The position numbers and the translations under genes were made by a program. 64,000 bases of DNA from contig NZ_JADDOL010000009.1 of the NCBI RefSeq assembly GCF_016906305.1, forward strand, positions 62,001 through 126,000, given 5' to 3'. Source of the stretch: Alloalcanivorax marinus. GTDB lineage: Bacteria; Pseudomonadota; Gammaproteobacteria; Pseudomonadales; Alcanivoracaceae. How positions within the stretch are numbered: the first letter of the stretch is position 1; each line of letters opens with the position of its first letter. This document shows positions 7,677 to 15,703 of the stretch, piece by piece. The notes beneath the pieces are model-generated. The model saw only the letters and a list, made by a program, of their open reading frames with translations, made no database searches and was not told where the DNA came from.

Positions 7677-9757
7677 CAGGGTTCCGCGCCGTCCGTGGTG
7701 GCCCGGCTCTGGCGGTCGCGGATGGCGTTGTCGTAGAACAGGTAGCGGGAGGTTTCGTAGAAACCCCGCGCCAGATCGAACAGATGGTTGAAGGTGTCCG
7801 GGTCGGTTTGCGATCGGTCCTGTTCCGGGTTATCGCTGTAGAGCGTGTGCAGGCTGGCGGCTTCGCCGTCGTGGTTGAGCCGGGCCAGATGATCGGCGGT
7901 GACCGCGCCGATTTGCGGGCGGGGCCCTTCGCGCAATACCACGAAGGCGGTGCGGTCGCCCTCCGGGGCGGGCTGCTGGATGTCCCGGCCCAGGGTGGTG
8001 TTGTCGTAGTCCAGGCCGATCAGGCCGGCCACCGTGGGCATCACGTCGATCAGGCTCACCGCTTCGCGGATGCGGCGCGGTTCCAGCAGCTTGGGGGCGT
8101 AGATCATGTGCGGCACATGGTGGCTTTCCAGGCGCAGTGCTTCCTGGAAGCGCGGCATGTGCGGCAGGGTGGTGATGCGGTTGTTGTGGTCGCCGAAGAA
8201 CACGAACAGGGTGTTGTCGAAGTAGTCGCTTTGCCGGGCCAGGTCCATGAAGCGGCCCACGTTGTAGTCGAGCAGGCGCACCGCGTTGTACTGGGCGGCG
8301 TTCTTGAAGCCGTTGCCGTTCAGTTGTTCCTCGCTGAGGTCGTCGCGCACCTGGAAGTCGTCGTTGTTCGGCGGAATGGTGAAGGGCCGGTGGTTGCCGG
8401 CGGTCTGGATAAAGGCGAAGAACGGCTGGTCGTCGGGAATCGCGTCCAGGATGGCGTGGGATTCCTTGAACAGGGCCAGGTCGGAGATGCCCCACACGTC
8501 CACGTTGGGGCTTTGCCAGTCGCCTTCCTCGTACAGTTCCAGGCCGTCGATGCTGCGGGTGAGCAGGCCCTCCAGATTGGCCCAGCCGGCGTTGCCGCCG
8601 ACCATGTACAGTTTCCGGTAGCCGTCCAGTTGGTCGACGATCATGCGCTGGTGGCCGATCAGCGGATTGCGGCTGGCGGTTTCTTCCGGAGCCACGTCGG
8701 GGATGCCGGTGAGAAACGCCCAGATGCTTTTCGCGGTGCCGGTGACCGGCACGTAGAAATGCTCGAAGAACCAGCCGCCCTCGGCGATGCGGTCCAGGTT
8801 GGGGGTCGGGTCGAACGGGGTGCCGTAGGCGCCCACCCGGCTGGCGCCCAGGGATTCCAGCATCACCACCACGATATTGGGTGGCCGGTCGGTGTCCAGG
8901 CGGTGGGGTTGCACGGTCACGTGGCGGCGGTAGTTCAGGTCGCCGCGGCGGTCGGCGGGCAGCGCCAGAAAGTCCGCCATCATCGGGTAATAGCGGCGCA
9001 CCGCCTCCAGGTCGTAGGGCTCGGTGTCCAGCTGGCTGGTGTCGTAGAAGAACAGCACCGGGTTGAGCCCCAGCGCCGCCACCGCCTTGTCGCCGGAGGC
9101 GAAGGCGTCGCTCCAGCGCAGCGGCACCGGGTTCTCCCAGTTGATGTCGGTGGCCCGGCCGAGCAGCCCGAAGGCCAGCACCAGCACCACCACCACGCCG
9201 CCGGCCCACAGGGAGCGGGTGCGGATGGGCGGCTTGTCGCGCAGCAGAAAGCGCGCCGACAGGCGCGCGAACAGCCAGACCATCAGCGCGCTCAGGGCCA
9301 GCCAGCCCAGGGTGATCCACACCACCGGGTAGCTCTCCCAGACCATCTGCGTGGACATGCGCGTGTCCTGGAGAAAACGCAGGGCGGTGATGTTGAGCCG
9401 GTCGCCCAGATAAACATAGTGGCCGAAGTCCAGAATGTAGGTGAGCAGCAGCAACAGCGTGGCCAGGCCCAGGTAGACCAACGCCAGACCCCGGGCGGCC
9501 CGGGAACGGACCAGATTGAAGCGCGGCAGCCAGGCCAGCACCGCCAGCGGCAGCACCATCAGCAGGGTCAGGCGCAGGTCGAAGCGCAGGCCCACGCTCA
9601 GCGTCCGCCAGACCTGGCCGGCGGGGGCGTCCACGGTGTCGCCCACTTCGGAGAAGAACAGATAGAACACGGCGCGCAGCAGCACCATCAGAATCAACAG
9701 CGCCGCCGCGCAGGCGGTCAGAAAGCGAAGCCGGCGGGAATGCCACCACCCCATCAT
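7676..9757 (-). CDS. LTA synthase-family membrane phosphoglycerol transferase/sulfatase
   Basis: A 693-residue inner-membrane protein of the LtaS/OpgB alkaline-phosphatase superfamily. Five predicted membrane helices occupy about residues 12-35, 57-78, 88-110, 143-165 and 182-200. The periplasmic sulfatase-like domain follows, starting NIVVVMLESLGASRVGAYG. Likely catalytic residues are Glu301 (MLES), nucleophile Thr341 (VTGTAKS) and the Asp-His of FFGDHNN. Such enzymes move phosphoglycerol or phosphoethanolamine from lipid to a glycan; transfer onto the periplasmic glucans made by the opgGH genes in this window is possible but unproven. GGAGG seven bases before ATG 9757 supports the start. 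Confidence 0.85.
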   Translation of the reverse strand: MMGWWHSRRLRFLTACAAALLILMVLLRAVFYLFFSEVGDTVDAPAGQVWRTLSVGLRFDLRLTLLMVLPLAVLAWLPRFNLVRSRAARGLALVYLGLATLLLLLTYILDFGHYVYLGDRLNITALRFLQDTRMSTQMVWESYPVVWITLGWLALSALMVWLFARLSARFLLRDKPPIRTRSLWAGGVVVVLVLAFGLLGRATDINWENPVPLRWSDAFASGDKAVAALGLNPVLFFYDTSQLDTEPYDLEAVRRYYPMMADFLALPADRRGDLNYRRHVTVQPHRLDTDRPPNIVVVMLESLGASRVGAYGTPFDPTPNLDRIAEGGWFFEHFYVPVTGTAKSIWAFLTGIPDVAPEETASRNPLIGHQRMIVDQLDGYRKLYMVGGNAGWANLEGLLTRSIDGLELYEEGDWQSPNVDVWGISDLALFKESHAILDAIPDDQPFFAFIQTAGNHRPFTIPPNNDDFQVRDDLSEEQLNGNGFKNAAQYNAVRLLDYNVGRFMDLARQSDYFDNTLFVFFGDHNNRITTLPHMPRFQEALRLESHHVPHMIYAPKLLEPRRIREAVSLIDVMPTVAGLIGLDYDNTTLGRDIQQPAPEGDRTAFVVLREGPRPQIGAVTADHLARLNHDGEAASLHTLYSDNPEQDRSQTDPDTFNHLFDLARGFYETSRYLFYDNAIRDRQSRATTDGAEP

Positions 9758-9943
9758 GCGCGTGCCTCCAGAAACGATCAGGTTCGGTGTCTCGACAAGC
9801 CGCCCATGCTACCGGCCGGGCCGACCGCCGTCATCGCGCCGTGCCCGGCACGGCGGCTACCGCCTACCGACCCCGGCGCGGCGGCACGGTTCCCGCGGAT
9901 TTCCCTTGATGGCGCCGGGGGTGCGATCATCGGGGGTCCGAAC

Positions 9944-9991
9944 CCGATGCCGAGTCCATCCCATGCCGAGTCGATCCCACGCCGAGTCGAT
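9944..9991. repeat. Three tandem 16-bp repeats at the start of the DUF2244 gene
   Basis: Three consecutive 16-base units with core (A/C)GCCGAGTC(G/C)AT run 9944-9959, 9960-9975 and 9976-9991. The units differ at one to three bases. They surround the chosen ATG (9963), and because 16 is not a multiple of three each added unit would shift the frame. Confidence 0.85.
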
Positions 9992-10505
9992 CACGGTGCT
10001 GAGCGAACACCGGGCGGACACCACGGTGATCACCCTGCGGCCCCATCTGTCCGCCGATTGGCGCCAGGTGAAGCGTTTCATGGCGCTGATCGCGGCGGTG
10101 GTGTTCGTGGTGGCCGCCGCCTGGAGCGCCGCCGGCATCTGGCTGGCGCTGCCGTTCGCCGGCTTCGAGGTGGGGTTGCTGTGCTATCTGATGCACCGGG
10201 TGTGCTTCCGGCTCAGCTATCTGTACCAGCGCATCACCATCGAGCCGGGCCGGGTGCTGATCGAGCAGGGCGTGCGTGGTCCGCCGCGCCGGCGCTGGGA
10301 ACTGAGCCGGCCGGACGCCCATCTGCACGTGATCCTGCCGGCCCGCTCCGTCGACCTGATGCGCCTGACCCTGCGCGACGACCGCACCGGTCTGGAAGTG
10401 GGCGCCTTCCTGCACGCGGACGCGCGGGAGCAGGCCCGCCGGGCGCTGCGCGACGCCGGCCTGATGGAAACCTCGGACCGCTGGTGGCAGACCGCCCGAC
10501 CCTGA
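9963..10505 (+). CDS. DUF2244-type integral membrane protein
   Basis: A 180-residue protein with two adjacent hydrophobic segments at about residues 40-64 and 66-80 (ALIAAVVFVVAAAWSAAGIW, then GFEVGLLCYLMHR). A soluble C-terminal half contains RITIEPGRVLIEQG and LRLTLRDDRTGLEVG-like strands. This pattern matches the DUF2244 integral membrane proteins found in many proteobacteria; the function is unknown. ATG 9963 lies in a tandem repeat and has no strong ribosome site, so the exact start is uncertain; reading further upstream would add an arginine-rich, non-family N-terminus. A 113-residue gene follows 28 bases later. Confidence 0.72.
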   Translation: MPSRSHAESITVLSEHRADTTVITLRPHLSADWRQVKRFMALIAAVVFVVAAAWSAAGIWLALPFAGFEVGLLCYLMHRVCFRLSYLYQRITIEPGRVLIEQGVRGPPRRRWELSRPDAHLHVILPARSVDLMRLTLRDDRTGLEVGAFLHADAREQARRALRDAGLMETSDRWWQTARP

Positions 10506-10533
10506 ACCCGCCCCTGTTAAGCAAGGAACCGTG

Positions 10534-10875
10534 ATGAAGTACATCTTCGAAGTCCGCATGAAGGACGGTTACACCGTGGAGGAGTACGCCGAGGCCTGGA
10601 TCGAGGCCAGCCGCGTGATCCAGCAGACCCCCGGCGCCCGGGGCACCGATCTGCACCGCAAGATCGGCGAGCCGGATACGCTGCTGGCCATCGCCCATTG
10701 GGATTCCAAGGCGCACCGGGACGCCAAGGACGACAGCCGCAGCGCCCGGGTCAAGGCGATCCTGGAAAAGCACGCGCGCACCTGCGAGATCACCCCGCTG
10801 GGCGAGTTCGAGGAGCCGGAGTGGCGGGTGCCGCCGCAGCCGGGCAGCGGTAACGAGAGTGGTCATGAGCGGTAA
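10534..10875 (+). CDS. Small ABM-like (dimeric alpha/beta barrel) protein
   Basis: A 113-residue soluble protein beginning MKYIFEVRMKDGYTVEEYAE. The layout of a beta strand, an amphipathic helix with EEYAEAWIEAS, then GARGTDLHRKIG and LLAIAHWDSKAHRDA resembles antibiotic-biosynthesis-monooxygenase/Dabb-type ferredoxin-like proteins, which form small dimeric barrels. Substrate unknown. ATG 10534 is preferred over the GTG three bases earlier because AAGGAA lies six bases upstream of it. It overlaps the next lipoprotein gene, suggesting an operon from 9963 to 11206. Confidence 0.68.
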   Translation: MKYIFEVRMKDGYTVEEYAEAWIEASRVIQQTPGARGTDLHRKIGEPDTLLAIAHWDSKAHRDAKDDSRSARVKAILEKHARTCEITPLGEFEEPEWRVPPQPGSGNESGHER

Positions 10876-11206
10876 TGCGCGCCGGATCGCGGCACCGGCC
10901 CTGGCGGCCATGCTGTTGCTGGCCGGCTGTGATTACCGCGACGCGCCCCAGGGGGCGCCGCTGCGGGCCCTGGCCGCCGAACCGGAGAGTTACCAGGGCA
11001 GCCTGGTGGCCACCAGCGGGGTGGTGCGGGGCTTCGACGATCCGGAGCATTACTGGATCGAGGATGACGACCTCAACCGGGTGGAACTGACTCCCTTGGA
11101 AGAGGCCCGGGGCCATCTTGACCAGCGGGTTCAGGTGGTGGGCACCTTTCATTACGAGGCGGGCCGGGGGCGCTGGCTGGAGATTCGCAGCCTCGGGCCG
11201 CTTTGA
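10865..11206 (+). CDS. Small predicted lipoprotein, OB-fold-like
   Basis: A 113-residue protein with a lipoprotein signal: a basic N-terminus, a hydrophobic core and lipobox LLAGC near residues 17-21. The mature part (LVATSGVVRGFDDPEHYWIE, then QRVQVVGTFHYEAGRGRWLEI) looks like a small OB-fold nucleic-acid/ligand barrel, as in YgiW/tRNA_anti-like periplasmic proteins; this is inference. The start overlaps the previous gene by 11 bases. A GTG six bases upstream is an alternative. An inverted repeat just downstream may end transcription. Confidence 0.7.
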   Translation: MSGNARRIAAPALAAMLLLAGCDYRDAPQGAPLRALAAEPESYQGSLVATSGVVRGFDDPEHYWIEDDDLNRVELTPLEEARGHLDQRVQVVGTFHYEAGRGRWLEIRSLGPL

Positions 11207-11212
11207 TCGTGG

Positions 11213-11271
11213 ATCGCGGTGGAACCACCGCTCCTACGGAAACGGGGTAGGAGCGGCGGTTCCGCCGCGAT
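11213..11271. repeat. REP-like inverted pair
   Basis: Two 25-base arms (11213-11237 and 11247-11271) are inverted copies with two mismatches around a nine-base spacer. The outer part of each arm reads GTAGGAGCGG and the inner end CCGCGAT. This is the shape of bacterial REP/BIME elements. It lies between two convergent genes and could also act as a bidirectional terminator. Related single copies occur at 20323-20360 and 22002-22023. Confidence 0.75.
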
Positions 11272-11286
11272 GGCGCGGCTGGAAAT

Positions 11287-12456
11287 TCAGCCTTCCACCT
11301 TGAACTTCAGGCCGGCGTGCTCGGTGAGTCGCCGGATCAGCTTGTCGCCCATGGCCGGCGCCGTGGTCCAGATGCCGCCGCCGGTGTCGGTGGCGTCGCG
11401 CAGCAGGCACAGGGCGCTCTCGCTGATCATTCGCGAGGTGGAGCCGTAGCCCGGGTCCTTGTCGCCGGACACGCTCACCGCCAGGTGCTCGCCCTGGTCG
11501 TTGCCGCCCAGGAACAGCACATCGTAGAAACCGTTTTCCCGCTCTTCCTTGCTCGGTCCCTCGCCGGGTTTGGGGGCGTCCTCGCCGGCCAGGGAGCGGT
11601 CCTGGGCCACCGCCTCGGCGGTGGCCTTGCCCTTGTCGCCGTCGCCGGTGAGGATCATCTCGTCATAGGTGAAGTCCTCGCCGTAGGCGTGGCCGAGCAG
11701 AAAGTTGGAGCGGTGCACGTTGCGGGTGTTGATGGCGGCCATGATGAACGGCGCCGCCCAGGTACCCAGGGCGTCGTCGTATTCCGGCTTCGCCGCCGGC
11801 GGCTGGGCCGGCCCGCTGAAGCCCGGGGTCAGCGCGAACGGGTCCACCAGCAGATCGCGGATGGCCGGGTCCTTGGCCGCCGCCAGGGTGGCTTTCAGGC
11901 TGGCGGCGGTGCCGCCGGAGAAGGTGCCCTTCATCTTGCGCACCCGGCCCTTGACCCGGCTCATCGGCGCCAGGCCTTTCGCCTTCGCCTGCTGTTGCAG
12001 GAAGAACACGCCCAGGTCGAAGGGGATGGAATCGAACCCGCACGAGAACACGATGCGCGCGCCGGTCCGTTGGGCGGTGTCGCCGTAGCGGTCGATCATC
12101 TGCCGCATCCAGGCCGGCTCGCCGCACAGGTCCACGTAGTCGGTGCCGGCTTCCGCGCAGGCCTTCACCAGCGGCTCGCCGTACAGCTGGTAGGGGCCCA
12201 CCGTGGTCAGCACCAGCCGGGTGCGCTCGGCCAGGGCCTGGAGGGTCTCCGGCTGGTCCGCGTCGGCGGTGACCACCGGCACGTTTTCACTGATGCCCAT
12301 TTCCGCGCGCACCGCTTCCAGTTTTTCGGCGTTGCGGCCGGCCAGCGCCCAGTTCAGGTCGCCACCATAGGTTTGATCCAGGTATTCCGCCACCAGTCGG
12401 CCGGTGAAGCCGCTGGCGCCGTACACGATCAGATCGAACTCTCTCCCGTTGCTCAT
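11287..12456 (-). CDS. Saccharopine dehydrogenase-like NAD(P)-binding oxidoreductase
   Basis: A 389-residue protein with an N-terminal Rossmann fold (FDLIVYGASGFTGRLVAEYL, residues 7-26) and the domain order of the saccharopine dehydrogenase/trans-acting enoyl reductase family. CGEPAWMRQMIDRY and FSCGFDSIPFDLGVFFLQ are typical of this group. Members reduce lipid or polyketide intermediates, or are of unknown substrate; the true substrate here cannot be read. There is no signal peptide. It is transcribed in the same direction as dnaE2 but about 100 bases downstream of it, and is probably independent. Confidence 0.8.
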   Translation of the reverse strand: MSNGREFDLIVYGASGFTGRLVAEYLDQTYGGDLNWALAGRNAEKLEAVRAEMGISENVPVVTADADQPETLQALAERTRLVLTTVGPYQLYGEPLVKACAEAGTDYVDLCGEPAWMRQMIDRYGDTAQRTGARIVFSCGFDSIPFDLGVFFLQQQAKAKGLAPMSRVKGRVRKMKGTFSGGTAASLKATLAAAKDPAIRDLLVDPFALTPGFSGPAQPPAAKPEYDDALGTWAAPFIMAAINTRNVHRSNFLLGHAYGEDFTYDEMILTGDGDKGKATAEAVAQDRSLAGEDAPKPGEGPSKEERENGFYDVLFLGGNDQGEHLAVSVSGDKDPGYGSTSRMISESALCLLRDATDTGGGIWTTAPAMGDKLIRRLTEHAGLKFKVEG

Positions 12457-12498
12457 GATCGGCTGTCCATTTCGTAATGAGTGTGGCCGTCACTATAG

Positions 12499-12515
12499 CC
12501 CCCCGACGGGGGCCC
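12499..12515 (-). terminator. Possible weak terminator after dnaE2
   Basis: A short all-GC hairpin (CCCCC, three-base loop, GGGGG) lies 45-60 bases beyond the dnaE2 stop on the minus strand and is followed only by CTATAG, not a clear U run. It may be factor-dependent, or simply upstream sequence of the next gene. Confidence 0.3.
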
Positions 12516-12559
12516 CGTGCAGGGGCGGGAACGGCCTTTTGATGGCGAGGACGGTCGTT

Positions 12560-15500
12560 TTATTTAAAGTCCCGGGAGCGCACCACCAGCTCGTCCAGGG
12601 CGTCCCGGGCGTCGGCCAGCTGCCCGGCCATCAGGTGCACGATGCGCTCCGGGCTGATCTCCACGGTGCCGGTGACGATCACCAGCGGGCTCTTCAGCAG
12701 GGTCTGCCGGTAGCGTTCCTGGATCGAGGTCCAGACCACCACATTGGTGTTGCCGGTTTCGTCCTCCAGGGTCATGAACAGGGTGCCCTTGGCGGAGCCC
12801 GGGCGCTGGCGGTTGGTGACCAGGCCCGCCACCCGCACCAGCTGGCCGGGGCGGGCCCGCTTCAGGTCCCGGGCCCGGTAACAGCGCTTGAAGCGGGGCA
12901 AATGGCGCACCAGGGCCATGGGGTGGCGGCCCAGGGTCAGCCCCAGGTGGCGGTAGTCCTCGATCAGTGAGGTGTGCTCCGAGGGGGCGTCCAGGTAGAC
13001 GCCATCATGGTCGTCGTGAACGGCGTCGCCCTCGCCCTGACCGCCGAGCAGCGGCCGCCGGGCCTCCAGGCCCTGCACGTCCCAGTGGGCCTGATGGCGG
13101 TGGCCGCTCAGGCCACGCAGGGCGTTGCCGGCCACCAGGGCCTCGCGCTCGCGGCTGCCCAGGGCGGCCCGCTCGCACAGGTCGCGCACGCCGCGAAACG
13201 GCGCCTGGTCGCGGGCCGCCACCAGCCGCCCGGCGGCGTCCTCGTTGAAGCCCTTGATCTGACGCAGCCCCAGCCGCAGGGCCGGCTGCACGCCCAGCTT
13301 CTCCCGGTGGGTATCCTCCAGGGTGTGGTCCCAGTGGCTGTGGCGCACGTCCGGGGGGCGCGTTTCGATGCCGTGGCGGCGGGCGTCCTGCAGCAGTTGC
13401 GAGGGCGAATAGAAGCCCATCGGCAGGCTGTTGAGCAGGCCGCAGAAGAAGGCGCTGGTGTGGTGCCGCTTGAGCCAGGCGGACACGTACACCAGCAGGG
13501 CGAAGCTGGCGGCGTGGGATTCCGGAAAGCCGTAGCCGCCGAAGCCCTTCATCTGCTCGAACAGGCGGCGCGCGTAGTCGCCGCTGTAGCCGTTGGCGCG
13601 CATGCCCTCGATCACCTTGTGCTCGAACTGCATCAGCTCGCCGCTCTTGCCCCAGCGTGCCATGGCCCGGCGCAGCCGGTCCGCCTCGCCGCCGGAAAAG
13701 CCGGCGGCCACCATCACCAGCTGGATCACCTGCTCCTGGAAGATCGGCACGCCGTAGGTGCGTTCCAGCACGCCTTTGACCTTTTCGTCCGGGTAGTCCT
13801 CTTCCTCCAGGCCGTCCCGGCGCCGCAGGTAGGGGTGCACCATGTCGCCCTGGATCGGCCCCGGGCGCACGATCGCCACCTCCACCACCAGATCGTAGAA
13901 GGCGCGTGGGCGCAGGCGCGGCAGCATGTTCATCTGCGCCCGGGATTCCACCTGGAACACGCCCACGCTGTCGCCCTGGCAGAGCATCTCGTAGGTGGCC
14001 TCGTCGCCGGCGGGAATGTCCTGCATGGCCAGAGGGCGGCCCCGGTAGCGGCCGACCTGGTCCAGGGTCTTGCGGATCGCGGTGAGCATGCCCAACGCCA
14101 GCACGTCCACTTTCATCAGCCCCAGGGACTCCAGGTCGTCCTTGTCCCACTGGATCAGGGTACGGTCGGGCATGGCGGCGTTTTCCACCGGCACCAGGGT
14201 GTGCACCGGGTCGCGGGTGATCACGAAGCCGCCCACGTGCTGGGACAGATGGCGGGGAAAGCCCACCATCTCCTGGACCAGCTCCCGGTAGTGGCGGCCC
14301 AGGGTGGAGCCGCCCAGGCCCAGCTCCCGGAATCGTTCCACCAGGGAATCCGGCCGGTCCCACCAGGCCAGGTTGCCGCTGAGGCGCTCGACCACGTCCT
14401 GGTCCACGCCCAGGGCCCGGCCCACGTCGCGCACCGCCGAGCGGGTGCGGTAGCGGATCACGGTGGCGGCCAGGGCGGCCCGGTCGCGGCCGTACTTGCG
14501 GTACAGGTACTGCATCACCTCCTCGCGGCGCTCGTGCTCGAAGTCCACGTCGATGTCCGGCGGCTCGTCCCGCTCCTGGGAGATAAAGCGCTCGAACAGC
14601 AACTGGCTGCGCCCCGGGTCCACCTCGGTGACCCCCAGGCAGTAGCACACCGCGGAGTTGGCGGCGGAGCCGCGCCCCTGGCAGAGAATGCCCTGGCCGC
14701 GCGCGAAGGCGACGATGTCGTGCACGGTAAGAAAATAATGGGCGTAGCCGAGCTGGCGGATCAGCCCCAGTTCCTTGTCGATCAGGGCGCGCAGGCTGTC
14801 CGGCACGCCCTCCGGATAGCGGGCCTCGGCGCCTTGATGGGCGAGGGCGGCCAGGTACTGGTCCGCGTCCTGGCCCGGCGGCACCACTTCCTCCGGGTAC
14901 TGGTAGCGAATCTCGTCCATGCCGAACTGGCACTGATCGGCGATCCAGGCGGCTTCTTCCAGCAACGCCGGCGGGTAAATCTCCGCCAGCCGCGCCGGCG
15001 CGCGCAGGTGGCGCTGGTCATTGCGAAAGCGGCGGTCGCCAAGCCGCTGCACGGTGGTGTTCAGCCGCAGGGCGGTGAACACCTCCTGCAGGCGCTGCCG
15101 TTCCGGCACGTGGTAATGCACGTCGTTGCTGGCGGTCATGGCCAGCCCGTGACGCCGGGCCAGGTCGTGCAGCGCGCGGTAGCGCAGGGCATCGTTGCCT
15201 TCCTGGAGCAGTTCGCAGGCCAGCCACAGCCGCTCGCCGAAGTGCTCGCGCAGCAGCGCCGCGTGGGCCTCGTCGCGCTCGTCGCCAGCGGGCAGCCACA
15301 GGCACAGGGCGTGGCGCTCGATGCGCGCCAGATCCCGCCAGTGCAGCTGGTAGTGGCCCTTGGGCGCGCGCCGGCGGCCCCGGGTGATCAGGGTGGCGAT
15401 CTCCCCGTAGGCCTGCCGGTCGCGGGCCAGCAGCACCAGACGGAGCTCGCCCCGTTCCTGGTCGAGGCGAAAGTGGCTGCCGACGATCAGCTTGAAATTC

Positions 15501-15703
15501 AGTGGCTTACCTTCGTTTTTGCAAGCGGTTTCGAGGTCTTTCCAGGCCTGCCAGGCGCGCGCCACCCCGGCCAGGGAGCCGTCGTCGGTGATCGCCAGCG
15601 CCCGGTAACCCAGCCCATGGGCCCGCGCCACCAGCTCCTCCGGATGGCTGGCCCCGGTCAGGAAGGTGAAGGCGGAAGTGCAATGGAGTTCGGCGAACGA
15701 CAT
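12560..15703 (-). CDS. dnaE2: Error-prone DNA polymerase DnaE2 (ImuC)
   Basis: A 1047-residue C-family polymerase of the DnaE2/ImuC type, the catalytic subunit of the SOS mutasome that performs translesion synthesis with ImuA and ImuB. It has an N-terminal PHP domain (FAELHCTSAFTFLTGASHPE), palm aspartates in PDIDVDFEHERREE around residue 385, and a C-terminal OB fold near LVRVAGLVTNRQRPGSAKGT. The length is typical for DnaE2 and about 100 residues short of replicative DnaE. ATG 15703 gives the family N-terminus MSFAELHC and overlaps the imuB stop by one base; an upstream in-frame start would add eight residues. It is co-transcribed with imuA-imuB and so under LexA control. Confidence 0.96.
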   Translation of the reverse strand: MSFAELHCTSAFTFLTGASHPEELVARAHGLGYRALAITDDGSLAGVARAWQAWKDLETACKNEGKPLNFKLIVGSHFRLDQERGELRLVLLARDRQAYGEIATLITRGRRRAPKGHYQLHWRDLARIERHALCLWLPAGDERDEAHAALLREHFGERLWLACELLQEGNDALRYRALHDLARRHGLAMTASNDVHYHVPERQRLQEVFTALRLNTTVQRLGDRRFRNDQRHLRAPARLAEIYPPALLEEAAWIADQCQFGMDEIRYQYPEEVVPPGQDADQYLAALAHQGAEARYPEGVPDSLRALIDKELGLIRQLGYAHYFLTVHDIVAFARGQGILCQGRGSAANSAVCYCLGVTEVDPGRSQLLFERFISQERDEPPDIDVDFEHERREEVMQYLYRKYGRDRAALAATVIRYRTRSAVRDVGRALGVDQDVVERLSGNLAWWDRPDSLVERFRELGLGGSTLGRHYRELVQEMVGFPRHLSQHVGGFVITRDPVHTLVPVENAAMPDRTLIQWDKDDLESLGLMKVDVLALGMLTAIRKTLDQVGRYRGRPLAMQDIPAGDEATYEMLCQGDSVGVFQVESRAQMNMLPRLRPRAFYDLVVEVAIVRPGPIQGDMVHPYLRRRDGLEEEDYPDEKVKGVLERTYGVPIFQEQVIQLVMVAAGFSGGEADRLRRAMARWGKSGELMQFEHKVIEGMRANGYSGDYARRLFEQMKGFGGYGFPESHAASFALLVYVSAWLKRHHTSAFFCGLLNSLPMGFYSPSQLLQDARRHGIETRPPDVRHSHWDHTLEDTHREKLGVQPALRLGLRQIKGFNEDAAGRLVAARDQAPFRGVRDLCERAALGSREREALVAGNALRGLSGHRHQAHWDVQGLEARRPLLGGQGEGDAVHDDHDGVYLDAPSEHTSLIEDYRHLGLTLGRHPMALVRHLPRFKRCYRARDLKRARPGQLVRVAGLVTNRQRPGSAKGTLFMTLEDETGNTNVVVWTSIQERYRQTLLKSPLVIVTGTVEISPERIVHLMAGQLADARDALDELVVRSRDFK

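Noticed and set aside
7784-10534. 916-codon plus-strand frame opposite the LtaS-like gene
   Set aside because: Same reason; low-complexity composition, and it runs across two real genes and a divergent promoter region.
12499-12515. Strong terminator after dnaE2
   Set aside because: Stem is good but there is no U run; kept only as a low-confidence entry.
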